Source of the DNA: Pseudopithomyces maydicus
Taxonomy: Eukaryota > Ascomycota > Dothideomycetes > Pleosporales > Didymosphaeriaceae
NCBI GenBank assembly: GCA_026873275.1
Contig: JANTUC010000007.1
Coordinates: forward strand, 2,046,001 to 2,110,000
Length of the DNA stretch: 64,000 nucleotides
Direction of reading: 5' to 3'
The position numbers and the translations under genes were made by a program. Shown piece after piece: positions 43,159 to 54,776 of this stretch. Position 1 is the first letter of the stretch. Every line of letters begins with the position of its first letter. A model generated the notes under the pieces. It ran no database searches. It had not been told where the DNA came from and was given only the letters and a program-made list of their open reading frames with translations.

Positions 43159-46100
43159 ATGAGGAATCATTCATCTGACTACAGGCATGTTTCTCTCGAA
43201 ATAGATGACTCCGATTTTGACATTGATCATGGGAGTGTGAATGACCATACAAGTCCGGTATCATCGATGGAGTTGGAAAGGCCAGCATTCCACGCTTCAG
43301 ATTCTACTACTGTACAAGATTCCTATAATGAGAGAATGGTTGCGTCTGAAAAGGGTAAGTCTTTTGAATTTTAAAGCAACTCCAGCGAGCCTAATGCGAC
43401 CAGACTCTGCTCCTACATGGATGCCTCGGATGCTCAGATGGTATTTTGCACTTGTCCCTACTGTTGTTTCGCTGTTACTATGCATTTCTGTTTCAACTTT
43501 GTGTTGGTATAGCAAGATAAACTATGGATTAGGACCAGATGATGGATCGGCTGCTCTTCTATTTGGATGGAGATTTTTCCCAACTCTGATTGCTGTCTTA
43601 TATGGTGAACTAATCTTCATGCTATGGGAAGACGTTAAGAGGACCGAACCTTACGCCCGGATGGCTAGACCCGGTGGTGCAAGTGCGAGAGCAACCATCT
43701 TACAAGGCCCTCTTCTATGGTGGAATACCTTTATCCAGGGATTTGGTAACAAGAAGAAGGGAATACCGCGCAGTTATACCCTAATTTGCGCTACCTTCGC
43801 TTTCATCGTTGGTTCCTTCATCATCTCGCCATTGTCTTCTACGGTCCTTCACTCTGGACAAATTGCGGTTGAGAGGGAAACGGATTTTGTTGTCATGCGC
43901 CTTCCTGCCGATGGCTCTCTTCAACTCCAGGCTGATCGGGAGAATTATTTCAGGACGATAGGCAATATCCTGCGCAATGTACCTACGTCGGCTTGGATCA
44001 GCGACACGTACTTCGTCCTACCTTTGCGACACGCCGAGATGAATCAATTTCCTCTTTCTCCAAGTATTTCAGACGCAATAGAATCGTGGAAGGCCGAAAG
44101 CTTAGTGTTTCAAGCTGATTACGAATGCGAGCCTTTAACACTTACAAGCAGGGAGAAGTCTTCGAGAACCAGTCCAGTAGTTTCGGAAAATTACTGGAGG
44201 TTGAAATTGAAGTCCTCGGGAGAGTGCGAAATCCATGTGGAAGGAGGTCCATCGGCTCAAGATCTTGGGAGTACTGGTCTCAAGTGGGCCAGTCTACCTG
44301 TACTTCAAGCGAAAAACATTGATGCGTCTAGTGGCTACCGAAAACTTAACGCATCTGCAACATGTTCAGATAAAGATGTCATTCTTGCAAGAAGCGGAAA
44401 TGCCCTGGAACAGGATTTCACCTTGTATGGGGAATTGTGTACTTCATCGTACTCAGTAGCGCGTATGTCGGTGATTGTTTCGAATCGTCCTGGAGCTGCC
44501 TCTGAATTACAAATATCGTCAGAAGATTTTCAAAGGAAACGTATCGCCTTATCAAAAGAGATGTTTGACGTAGGCAAAATGTATAACATGACCATGTCAG
44601 CGGATTGGGGAACGTACATGGCCTATAACAATCGATTTGGTGTCTCATCAGATATAGGAGATCCTGAACTAAAAGACTTCGATGGACCAGCAACAGTACT
44701 GGGCGCTACATATGATTACAATACATCGAAAATGATTGAGCAGAAACAGTTGGCGAAAGAAGCAAAGCGCTTCCGCCAGAGGGCTTTTGGTGAAATTCTG
44801 CAACACTCCCTGTTGCAGGCAAACGATATTCAGTTACAACGTCTTACAGGAACTACAACAGCCTTTCAGAAGCGGGTGGTTGTTAATACAGAGACAGGAA
44901 TTCCGTTAGCGGCTATGCTGTTTATGTCTTTCCTGTTCATGTCCAGTCTTCTCTTCTTTTCCCGATTGCGCCAAAGGCCACTCAATCTGTACGTCGATAT
45001 ATCTACGCCTTTAGGCGTGGCCTCAATTGTCGCAAGCAATCGAGGGGCGCTTTCTAGTCTAAGATCATCTGATCAGACACCAAAACCAGAAAGAAAGCGT
45101 AGGCTCAAAGAGATTGGATACGCGACATCGCCAGGCTGTCTGCACGAAACATCTCACCACAATCAAAGACTGCGGCATGGAACAGAAGAATATAAAGAGA
45201 AGAAGAAAACTAAAAAAGTGGACTGGAGACCTGTTGCACTGAGACTCAGTTCTCTGGTTGTGTTGGCAGTGTTTTTGACCCTTCTTGCGTTCGGATTGAT
45301 ACTCCTCAAGCATTTTGCGGACCAGAAAAAGCTTTATCAAACCGCGTTTGTCTACCAACCAAATATTTCTCTTTTCAACAAGTCAGTGCCAAGAATTGCC
45401 CCATACTCTATTCTACCGACCTTGCTTGCAGTCGTAGCCAGCCTTTGGTGGGACTCGCTGGACAAATCACTTCGCGACCTACAGCCCTATATCTCAATGT
45501 CAAAAACAGCAACAAGCCTAAAAAGAGGAGCAGGTATGCAATACCAGACTTCTTATTGGATATGGGCGGCATTTAGAGCAATTAAAAACCAGCACTGGTT
45601 ACTACTAGTTATTACGATTGGAAGCACACTGAGCCAAGTCTTTGTCGTCTCTATGTCGGCCTTATTTGAGCGGCAAATAGACGTGCATACGCAACCGTTC
45701 GTAACAAATCGATCTCTGGAGCTTCGGCAAGTTCCACACCTGTTTGAGGTCATCTACGATTTTTCCGATACTGATGGCTACCTCACTTGGCAGGAAGTCA
45801 TTCAACGTACATACGAAAACTCCACCACCAATTGGCTTTATACGGCTACCATCCAGCTCACACTTGGTGGACCAGAACCAGCATGGAGCAGCGAAGGCTG
45901 GAGCTTTGTCCCCGTAACACTACCAAAGCCTGAAGATGTTCCATCTCGACCATTGGATATCTTAGGCGATGATCCTCCAGCGTCACAGACCGGCACATGG
46001 GCTTCTTCTGTGAATATAACTGTTCCCACCTTTGGTATCAAAGCTCGAGTGGAATGTGATCACGTTTTGGATGTCGAATCTGAAACCTCTTGGCTTATCG

Positions 46101-47634
46101 AATGGGATCTTCGCGATAGCACTATATGGAATACAACCAGGAATCCAAAGGGCTTCAACACTGCATATCAGCCAGCAGATGGTCTATTCCTAAACACTAC
46201 ATACAATACATCTTCGCTGTCACTACCCTCTCTTGTGTACTGCTGCGAAAACGGAACAAAGCCAGAGGAAAATACTGACAGTGTAATTGGCTACTGGTCT
46301 ACAAATAACGGCATGGATTATCCTCACCCTGACAGAGTGTGGCCGGTCAACTTTACTTCTAAATGGATTTACGGGGGCCCGGCTAGAACCGACTTCTATC
46401 TGAACGATTCTTTTGCCGACGAATATCTTAATGATCGTGACAACAAGTGGGCACCGCTTATCTTTTCGGAGGCACCTAAGTTGCAGGCTCTTAACTGCAG
46501 ACCTGTCATCGAGACTGCCAATGCGAGCATTGTGGTAGATTCAACGACAGGTCGGGTGCACTCGTATGAGATAATTGATGACCCTAGACCAGCAGACGAA
46601 GCCTGGAGCGATGCGTTTATTCTGAGGTTAAACGCTACTGGGATCGATGATGTATTTCGTGATCTCTACAGAAATAGTACACTTAGGTAAGCGCTACCTT
46701 TTGTTTGACTATGTGAAGATGTGGCTTCGGCAGGGAACGAGCAAAAGGCTAATTCGAGTATTGTAGTTATGGCGTATACTTTGTCGACGCACTACTTGGT
46801 GCAGCACAACTCACGAATTATGCACACGAGGACGAGTTCTCGCTACTAAGTGACAACACGTTCAACGTCCGCGATCGAGATCTCGGGCTCAACCTTGACT
46901 TTATGAGCTTTGCGATGTATACGATGGCAGGCAAAGATCCTAAAGCATTACTAGACGAGGCGACGCTCAGGAACCTTACTCAATACGTCTTCTCAGCCTA
47001 TTTTCAGCACTTTGTTAGCAGCAATTTCTCCCATGAATCGGGTGGCTTTGCGTACCAAAGGATCGGAGAGAGCTTACAAGTCGAGCCCCCATACCACATT
47101 GACAATAGTACCTTGGGAAATATGGCCGGTCACAACGGGCCGCCCAGCGTGTACCGGCAGCTGAACACTAACCGAACCGTTGTCGGCACCATGTCTGCTC
47201 CCATTGAAATTCTCACTATGAATTCGATAGCCACGTGGCTTTCTGTCGGAATTCTTATCTATTTGATCTTCGCGACGCTTCTATTCGCCATCCTTCAACG
47301 CGCTTATCTATCTCCGCTGATTCAGAATTTTGATTCACCGGCTGACATCCTGGTTGCGATTGCGCGTAGCGAAAACTTCTTAGACATCGTGCGCGACAGC
47401 AATTACCAGGCGTTGCGGGAAGACGAGAATACGAAGGTTAGACTAGGTTGGTTTAGAGATGTGGATGGAAACAAGAGGTGGGGTATTGAGGTTGTGGGGG
47501 AAAGAAACCGGTGGAGTGGGTTGTGGAGCCTGGTACAGACCGAACGGAGTCGGATGGACATACAAACTGATAGGTCATTTCGGAGATCGAAATTGGGAAG
47601 ATGCATCTGTAATCTTGGTTTGAAGAGCAAATAA
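43159..47634 (+). CDS. Large multi-pass membrane protein, DUF3433 family
   Basis: Exons are 43159-43354, 43404-46686 and 46767-47634, giving 1448 residues. The first intron could end earlier, but the 49-nt choice carries a ctaat branch site and normal length. The protein has at least seven hydrophobic helices, for example VPTVVSLLLCISVSTLCWY near residue 85, CATFAFIVGSFIISPL near 190, MLFMSFLFMSSLLFF near 575, LVVLAVFLTLLAFGLILL near 685, VITIGSTLSQVFVVS near 790, and one near the C-terminus (LSVGILIYLIFATLLFAIL). Two large loops carry many N-glycosylation sequons and probably face outside. The two-fold arrangement of helix pairs and loops matches DUF3433 proteins, which are fungal-specific and uncharacterised. 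Codon use is AT-richer than in the core genes. Confidence 0.88.
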
Positions 47635-48070
47635 AGTCGTGATCGTTGATGGCATACCAACTTATGGGTTACCGCCGATCACAAATGGATGTAAAATCAC
47701 CTTTGCGTCGGCTTATAGTTAATCAAGTCGTAAATATCTTGTTCTTAGGAAGTCCACTTAAACACACATAGAAGATACTCGGGTCTAGTCTTTCTTGCTA
47801 GTCTGCCACCTGCGCGTTACCGTTATCAAAACTTGTCCAATTAGATGATCTAGCGCACAGAACTCCAGTTTTAGGGTCCGACTAGGGCCGTGCTAACATA
47901 ACACGGCCAAACCCCAAGTCGTTTTCTGTGTGTTCTTCCACTGATTGTGGGGCTCCCTATCTGTTAGTAGGCACCAACGCCACGAATGAGGAAGGCGTTA
48001 CTGAACTGTGGAAAAGACCAACGGTGTAAAACATCAATACAGTTGAATGAACTCCTAGATCCTGTAACAA
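47635..48070. other. 3'-3' intergenic
   Basis: 436 bp between convergent genes. A short inverted pair (agggccgtgctaacataacacggcc, about 47883-47907) could form a stem; no other feature. Confidence 0.4.
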
Positions 48071-48699
48071 CTAATTCCTGAAAACTCCTTCTCCGCCAAT
48101 CACATCCCAGCCCGGCCCGTCGAGCAAAGCGTACACTCGCGGGAAAACATAAGATAAGCCGACATGTGTCCAGTCTTCTTCTTCTTCAATAGAAACTAAC
48201 TTTATAATACCCTCCTCCCAAGTTGTTGGATCGTCTAATTCAGAATCGCGCAAACATCTTTCAACGCACATCTGGTCGACTGCCACACAAGCCATGTTGC
48301 GTGGAATTCCCCCGCTCCAATGATCGATACCTTTGGTCTCATGCAATTGATCCCCCACACGTCTTATAGTTGTAAGGTTTTCTACCTGCTCGAGAAAGTG
48401 CCTAAGCAATCATTAATGTAAGCATAAATAGATAGTCGAAAGAGATCCTACGCGCGAATTTGCGATAGCTCCGCGTCTTCCATTGCTGGGTCTTCGTGTA
48501 CATCCCAAGCAATGTACGGTATGAGATCTTCTTCGCCAGTCCTTCGAAGATTCTTGTGCATCAGACTTTTGAAGTGTGCCAAGAAGCGTGACCATTCCTC
48601 ATCGCTTTTGTAGGTCGGTCGATATATCCCGAAGCCAAGCTTGCTTCCTGGGAAGCGCGATAGCTGCTCTCGGATATAGATACAATTCTGATCGGGCAT
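48071..48699 (-). CDS. Uncharacterised fungal protein, 192 residues
   Basis: Exons are 48699-48452 and 48401-48071 with a 50-nt GT-AG intron. The N-terminal half reads GFGIYRPTYKSDEEWSRFL and the next segment IAWDVHEDPAMEDAELSQIR. The C-terminal half includes MACVAVDQMCVERCL and ends with VRLS-free loops around VFPRVYALLDGPGWDVIGG. The composition is that of a small globular, soluble protein. The pattern (YR-T-Y, a W-x-x-F, then conserved acidic positions) recurs in many uncharacterised ascomycete proteins, but I know no function. It has no signal peptide or transmembrane helix. It lies between the DUF3433 and F-box/ankyrin genes in the accessory segment and shares their codon use. Confidence 0.7.
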
Positions 48700-49089
48700 G
48701 GTGTCTGGTGTCTACAATATTGTGGGTATTGTCTTTATAACCGTGCAACGTGATGCCAATATTTACAAGTAAATTTCAGAAAAATGTAATGCGCTAATAA
48801 TCAGGTGTATTTCTTCATCTCTTCAAGTTCGATGGAGAGCGTGAAGACCAGCTGGGATGATTTTTCTTCTGCATTTGGGACCAGCGTGAATCAATTTACC
48901 CGACGGCACGGGTTCAGTCAGACAAATAAGGTTCTTGGTGATCCACTAGATTGCAAAGTGTGTAGAACGCAAGGGAGAAATACTAAGATCTTTCCAAATT
49001 TGATGAACCTTGGTACAATAGAGGTGCTCTCTGCCTTTCGAAAAGCTGATTTAATTCTAGCGCAGCGTACATAACATATACAGCTCCTC
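48700..49089. other. Intergenic
   Basis: 390 bp; the first part is the promoter of the 192-residue protein gene. The rest has a short open frame without recognisable content. Confidence 0.35.
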
Positions 49090-50472
49090 TCAACTGTCGG
49101 GTCCACCGACTCTCCCACTTTCCACTGAATCCGTTACCGTAACCTCTGTCTTATTGGCGTTGGCGCTCTTCCTCTGCAACAGCTTCACTATTTCAGGATT
49201 GTCCAGATCTATTGCCAACGCAAGTGGGGTCATGGCAATGTCGTTGTATACCGTCGTATCTGCCCCGTTCTCGAGCAACAACTCAACTGCTTCAAGACGG
49301 TTGTTCTGCACTGCTGAATGTAGTGGCGTACAACCATCATTTTTTGCTACTCTTATATCTGCGCCATTCTCGAGCAACAGCCTAACGACTTCAAGATGGC
49401 CATAATACGCTGCTGAATGTAGTGGCGTACAACCATCATTTTTTGCTACTCTTATATCTGCACCGTTATCGAGCAACAGCTTGACGACTTCAGGATGGCC
49501 ACGCCACGCTGCTCTATGTAATGGCGTCTCACCATCATTTGTTGCTACTCTTGTGTCTGCACCGTTATCGAGCAACAGCTTGACGACTTCAGGATGGCCA
49601 CGCCACGCTGCTCTATGTAATGGCGTCTCACCATCATTTGTTGCTACGCTTGTGTCTGCACCGTTATCGAGCAACAGCCTGACAACTTCGAGATGGCCAC
49701 GCCGCGCTGCTGAATGTAGTGGCGTCCTGCCGGCATAGTTGCCTTCTCTTATATCTCCACCCTTCTCGAGCAGTAATTTAACCATATCATAACGGCCTCG
49801 AACCGCAGCGATGTTTAGTGGCGTCAATTGACTATCGTTGGATACTGTTATATCTGCACCCTTCTCGAGCAGTAACTTGGCCACTTCAACATAGTCACGA
49901 GATGCTGCTGCAAAAAGAGACGTTTCGCCACGGTAGTTGACCACTGTTGTATCTGCACCATTCTTAAGCAGCAGCTCAACGACTTCTACATGGCCTTTGA
50001 CTGCTGCTGAGTAAAGCGTCGGCCAACCAAGGGTATCGGATGCAGATATATCTGCTCCTCCGCTAAGAAGCATCTTCACAATGTGCTGCTGACCTCCCCA
50101 AGATGCTGCTTGGAGTGCGGTGCCGTACTCCCCAGGGCCTGCATCAACATGGATGCCCTCCTCGAGAAACAGTTGTACTATCTCTTGATGGCCCTTCCTT
50201 GCCGCCAAGCAGAGCGGTGAAACATAATCGCATGTGGCTTGAATTTTCTTCTCTTCGCTTAGAAACTTCCTCACGGTTGATGTTCGACCGTTTCGGGCAG
50301 CCCAATGTAACGCAAAGCTTATAGGCTTCTCTATATCCTGACGGTAAAGACATGGATTCAGTAGGCAGTAAGTGCGGCGGCTTGCTTGCGCGAAGGCGTT
50401 GAGATCTTTCTGGCTCTCCAATGCTTCTGCTATGCTGTAGAATAGCTCATTTGGTAAGACGTAAAGCGACAT
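49090..50472 (-). CDS. F-box-like ankyrin-repeat protein
   Basis: An intronless frame of 460 residues. The first ~45 residues (LPNELFYSIAEALESQKDLNAFAQASRRTYCLLNPCLYR) have the F-box pattern, suggesting a Skp1/cullin-1 adaptor. About twelve ankyrin repeats follow, most with the TPLHxAAxxGHxEVVxLLLxNGAD consensus. Repeats 7 to 10 are very alike, and two adjacent 99-bp units (49471-49569 and 49570-49668) differ at one base by my reading, so they arose by recent duplication or conversion. The C-terminal 25 residues are not repetitive. Such proteins recognise targets through the repeat surface. Start choice: the first methionine, 15 bp from an upstream stop, leads directly into the F-box. The target is unknown. 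Confidence 0.88.
   Translation of the reverse strand: MSLYVLPNELFYSIAEALESQKDLNAFAQASRRTYCLLNPCLYRQDIEKPISFALHWAARNGRTSTVRKFLSEEKKIQATCDYVSPLCLAARKGHQEIVQLFLEEGIHVDAGPGEYGTALQAASWGGQQHIVKMLLSGGADISASDTLGWPTLYSAAVKGHVEVVELLLKNGADTTVVNYRGETSLFAAASRDYVEVAKLLLEKGADITVSNDSQLTPLNIAAVRGRYDMVKLLLEKGGDIREGNYAGRTPLHSAARRGHLEVVRLLLDNGADTSVATNDGETPLHRAAWRGHPEVVKLLLDNGADTRVATNDGETPLHRAAWRGHPEVVKLLLDNGADIRVAKNDGCTPLHSAAYYGHLEVVRLLLENGADIRVAKNDGCTPLHSAVQNNRLEAVELLLENGADTTVYNDIAMTPLALAIDLDNPEIVKLLQRKSANANKTEVTVTDSVESGRVGGPDS
49460..49760. repeat. 99-bp coding tandem repeats (ankyrin units)
   Basis: Three consecutive 99-bp units, the first two almost identical and the third slightly diverged, lie inside the ankyrin gene. 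Further, more diverged units flank them. Confidence 0.9.
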
Positions 50473-50998
50473 TTTTAAAGTGTTGTATTGCTGATGGGTG
50501 CTACAGGCACTTCTAAAAAGCGAGCTTTAAGGCAAATGTGGGCAGGCGACTCAGTGTGGCTGAGCTAGGGTGAGTAAGCGCTTACTCCTAAAGGACAGCA
50601 CTGCCACTCGTACTCCATCCTTGCGGATCCCTTGGTTTTTGTCGTGCGTAAAAAAGAGCATGGGGTGGCCCTTATCGCATGTGATGAGTGAGTTGTCGCT
50701 AAATTAGAGTTGCCAGTTTGAGCCTTCCCGGTCTACGATATACGCGTGACTCAATACAGCCCGTGGACTCCCCGTGGTGTGACTATCTATAACCGCCACA
50801 ACCGACTATGGCTAATATGTAAAAGTCCTCGCTACGTATCGTCTGAATAGAAGACTATGATCATGCATTGTCTGTAGTTAGCTAGCACGTAACAAAGTGA
50901 AATGAGAATACCCATATTATTCTAAGACTTAATTCAGTGGAAAGAGTGCAATTATTACTATCAAACAAGTTGCCGTGCGACCAAAAAAACCAACATAA
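50473..50998. other. Intergenic
   Basis: 525 bp. The part near 50473-50600 should be the promoter of the ankyrin gene. No gene is seen. Confidence 0.4.
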
Positions 50999-53158
50999 TT
51001 AACCACCATTACCCAAATTCTCCAAATCCAAAAACACCCTAAACATCCCCCTCCTCCCCTTCCTCCCCCTTCTTCTCCTCTCCCTCCCCTCCTGAATCAC
51101 CCTTAAATTATCACACCAATCCTGCAAATCCTCCCCCATTACCTTCAAATTCTGCTCACACACAAAAATCAACTGCTCCAAGTCCTCCCTAAACGGACTC
51201 TCCGCCCTGCCTTTCCCCTCCTCCCCACCCTTCTCTTTCCCCTTCCCCTTCGCATTCCCTTTCCCCTTCCCCTTCCCCCTCCCCTCCCCACCCCTCCCCG
51301 CCCCCAACCCCCCCACCAACCTCTCCAACACCGCCCTCGCCCCCTCTCCCCCTTCCTCACCCTCATCATCCTCGCCGTCCCCAACACCGCAACATCCCTC
51401 TGCCAGCACAAATCCAGCACCTTGCGCGAGAACTCGAGGAGTCCCCAGAGCAGGGCGTTTTCCTGCTCTGCGGCGCGGAGTGCGGCGGCGAGCGCGTGGT
51501 TCTCCTCGTTGGTGGCCGTCCACGAGGACAGCGTTTGTGGGAAGAGCGTCTGCTCGTAGTACTCGCGTGTGGAGGTCAGCGTGTCGACGAGCTGGTGGAG
51601 GTAGCGGATGGATTTGGCTTGCGTGGCGAGCGTGTGCTCGTAGAGGGTGAGGGTTGCGAGGAGGGTGGTGGGGCGCGGTGCGGAGTGTAGGTAGGATTGG
51701 ACTTCGGAGGGGAGGCGAGGCCTGAGGGGATGGGGGGGCGGGGAGGGGAGGGCGAAGGCGTGGAGGTGTAGGATGCGGGAGAGGGGGTTCCACGGGCGTA
51801 TGGTGGGGGAGTGGGGAGGGCGTGGGTTGGTGGCCATTCGGAGGATATGGGGATGGGGATACCGTGGAGGGATGGTAGTGGGGTTTTTCTGTTTAGGGGT
51901 TTGAAAGGGGTGGGTGAATGGATGTGGCTGGGGCCAGCTTCTTCTTCGATCTTACCTTCTTCATGAGTTGACTGATCTTCAACATTATTTTCCCCAAACG
52001 CTGGGAGCTCTGCAATATCCGGTTGGTCCACAAAGTCACCCTGCTCTTCCGCGCGCACTGGAACCTCCTCTCTATCCGGATACTTTCCATACACCTCCTC
52101 CAATTCCAAGGTACTCGGTCTCGGCGCATTAGGATCCCAAACGGGATAAAAAGCGCTCGGTGACGGTGTGTACCCACGCATTGGCTCTGCACGAACCAAG
52201 TCCTCATCTTCATCTTCATCCCCATAAACCAAATCCTCCTCTTCCCCCATATCAACCACCTTCCCATCTCCCACTCCATCTCCCACTTCCTCCGCATTCA
52301 CCACCTCCTCTCCCCCATATTCCCCACTACCCCTTGCCCCCCTCCACCCCCAACACCATCCCTCACCGCATCCGACCCCGCCGCAGCCCTAACACCCCCA
52401 ATCACACTCGGCCCTAGCGGAAACCGAAACGGCACCGGCGACCCCGCTCTCCCACCCCCACGCATCGCGAACAGATCTCCCACGCGCTCCCTCTGTCCTA
52501 GGAACAAATCCAGAGCCCCAGAGATCCGCTCTATCGGCAGCGAGTCCGCGCGCATGGGCCATTTCCGATTCACGCTCCCTGCCGCATTGATGTTTGTGTC
52601 AGGGGACCCTGGTGGTGAGCTTAAACGGTTCTCGATGTTCAGCTCAGGGGCTGGGGATGGGGATGCTATCTCGCTCTCGCGCGAGGCGGGCTTATAGTGG
52701 CTAGTATCCGCCGCTGGGTGCGAAGGATCTGGGATGTGTTTCACGAAGTATGTTCGACCTTGTGGTGCTTTGCTCAGGGCGTCGTGCTTGGGGATGGGGT
52801 CGTCGCTTGCTTCTTCGAGGATGCTGTTCCAGTAGAGGGTGTCGTGTTTGTGGTGTGCGACGGAAAGTTGGGAGGGGGCGAGGTCTACTAGGTGGGGTAA
52901 GGGAAGGGGGACTGGGGGGTTGGCGGGTTGGGGGAGGATGGTAGGGGTGGGAGGGTTGGGGAGGGTTGGGGAGGAGATGGGGAGTTTTGCTTGTGCTTGT
53001 TTTGCATTGTTGGGATTGAGATTAGTGGTGTAGAAGTAAACGTCGAAGAAAGGAAATACAAAAAGACGTTGCGAGCTGTAGAGATATATTTCAGAGTCTC
53101 TACAGTGGAAGGGGAATATAGTACGCGATATCTGAAGGGCAGCTGGTGAAGTGTCCAT
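50999..53158 (-). CDS. Low-complexity protein of unknown function, frame broken
   Basis: Protein-like composition runs continuously on the - strand but changes frame near 52310, near 51835 and near 51355, each consistent with a lost base in a C or G run. The N-terminal ~200 residues are Pro/Ser-rich with KHIPDPSHPAADTSHY and RKWPMRADSLPIERISGALD segments. The middle is acidic with RGYTPSPSAFYPVWDPN. The C-terminal part has helices with heptad-like spacing (LATLTLYEHTLATQAKSIRY, RAAEQENALLWGLLEFSR) and a Gly/Lys tail followed by EDLEQLIFVCEQNLKVM. I recognise no family. The start is uncertain; the M at 53158 is the first in frame, but an upstream intron is possible. A single gene is likely, though two adjacent genes cannot be excluded. 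Confidence 0.45.
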
Positions 53159-53577
53159 GTCCCTTCGTTTGCGATTGAGCTGTCACAGTGGTGACGATGC
53201 TCGATTGCTTGTCTTAACATCAACTTGCGCATCCTTTATCATCATGTAACATATTGCAGAGTCAAGGTATGTTGTGAATGCAATGTGGATTGGGTATATT
53301 GTGATTACCAAATAGGGTTGCGAACACCAAGGCTCTATTGACGTGACCATGTCACCACGACACCTACTCTTGAAAGAACTCTCAGAACAAGTTACAAAAA
53401 CCGACAGTCGTGAAACCAGCGCTGCTTGCAGCCGCCGTGAATACCCCATGCATCCGCCCCGGAGCTCCATGACCATGCAAGTCGAAAATGCATATAGAAA
53501 ACAACGCCCCCAGTGGTATGCCTGAAATGTCCCAAAACTCCCTAACGTGATCGTGATAAAGAAGGAACATTGAAGGA
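53159..53577. other. Intergenic
   Basis: About 420 bp between the 5' end of the low-complexity gene and the 3' end of SPT2. No gene is seen. Confidence 0.4.
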
Positions 53578-54776
53578 TTAGTACTTCTTCTTCGCAGCCG
53601 CCGCCTTGTTCATGGCTGCCAACTTCTTCCTCCGCTCCTCCTTTTCTCGCTTGAGCCTATTCTCTTCGGCGAGCTCTTTGGCATCTTCGAACTTGGCAGC
53701 CTTGAGGGCCTCTGCTTCTTCTCGCTCGACATCCCATATGCCGCCTTCCATATCAGAGGAGCCATCCGAACCGTAACCATCTTCCTCCTCATCATCTAGT
53801 TCTTCGTCGTCCAGGTCAGACCAGTTGGCGTAACCGGCATAACGATCCTTGACAGGTTGAGGTTTCTTCTTGAGAGCTGACGAAGCGCCGGGCCGGGCAG
53901 CAGCAGCCGTAGCTGGAGCAGCTCTAGCCGTACCTTTGTAGCCCACCTCGACGGGTTTCTTGGCAGGGCGGGCCGTACCTTGATAACCCAGGTCGGCGGG
54001 CTTACGCTTCTCCGGTACTCCGGTTGCATTCGTTTTCAGATCGACAGGTCGTGCTGGACCACCCACAGGTGGTTTCTTGCCCTTGCCTGTTTTCGCTGCG
54101 AGGCGTAGGGCCTCGCGTTCTTTCTTGGACATCATCTTGGCAGGCTCGGCCTTGACGGGAGGGGCAGCAGGCTTCGCAGCATCCTTCTCTTTCGCCCTCT
54201 GCAACATGGCCAAGTAGCCTCCTACTTTTTGGCAGGTGCTGCTGATGCCCCTGATGCGGTGGCAGCCGGTCTAGGCGCAGCCGGTTTCGCCGCTGGTGTC
54301 GCTGTCTTGACAGCTGATGCCCCTGTGCCGGCGGGAATAGGCTTTTTCACCTGCTGGGCTGTTGCCTTGGACGTGCCCAAACCTGCTGTTCCTCGATACG
54401 GCATTGCAGTCGTGGGCGTGGTGGACGTTGATCGGGCCCCGGCTGGGGCTGAGCCCGACCGGGCACCGTTTGTCGGTGCGAGCGGTGCAGGCGCATCTTT
54501 TCGTGCTATCTTGTTCTGTCCCAGGTCGTTCGAGCCGGAGGCTTTGCGCTTCAAGGCCGATGCTTCTGCGGAGCCATTTGCGGGCTGGACGGGGCGCTGA
54601 GGCGGGCGCTGAGCGACCGCTGAGGGTTTTGGCGAACCAGTGCCCAACCGCTGGACGGGGGAGTTGTAGAGAGCACGCGCGCCTTGGCCGGGTCGATGGA
54701 TGAGAGAATATCGTGGAGAGGCTGTCCGGATCAGCAAACTGGGCCTTCCCAACAAAACCAGGCGACCTACATTCAT
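53578..54776 (-). CDS. SPT2: SPT2 histone chaperone, two apparent frameshifts
   Basis: Exon 1 (54776-54771) encodes only Met-Asn; a 49-nt intron leads to exon 2 (54721-53578). One base appears missing in the coding-strand C run at 54657-54661 and one in the A run at 54226-54230; with both added the gene is 384 codons. The protein starts with an N-terminal helix (PLHDILSSIDPAKAR), continues through an Ala/Pro/Lys-rich region with PYRGTAGLG and LGYQGTARP-like boxes, then KKEREALRLAAKTGKGK, and ends with the conserved acidic/basic SPT2 domain (YANWSDLDDEELDDEE ... EREEAEALKAAKFEDAKELAEENRLK). Spt2 binds H3-H4 and DNA and helps keep nucleosomes during transcription. The gene is divergent from the ribosomal P2 gene. 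Confidence 0.85.
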
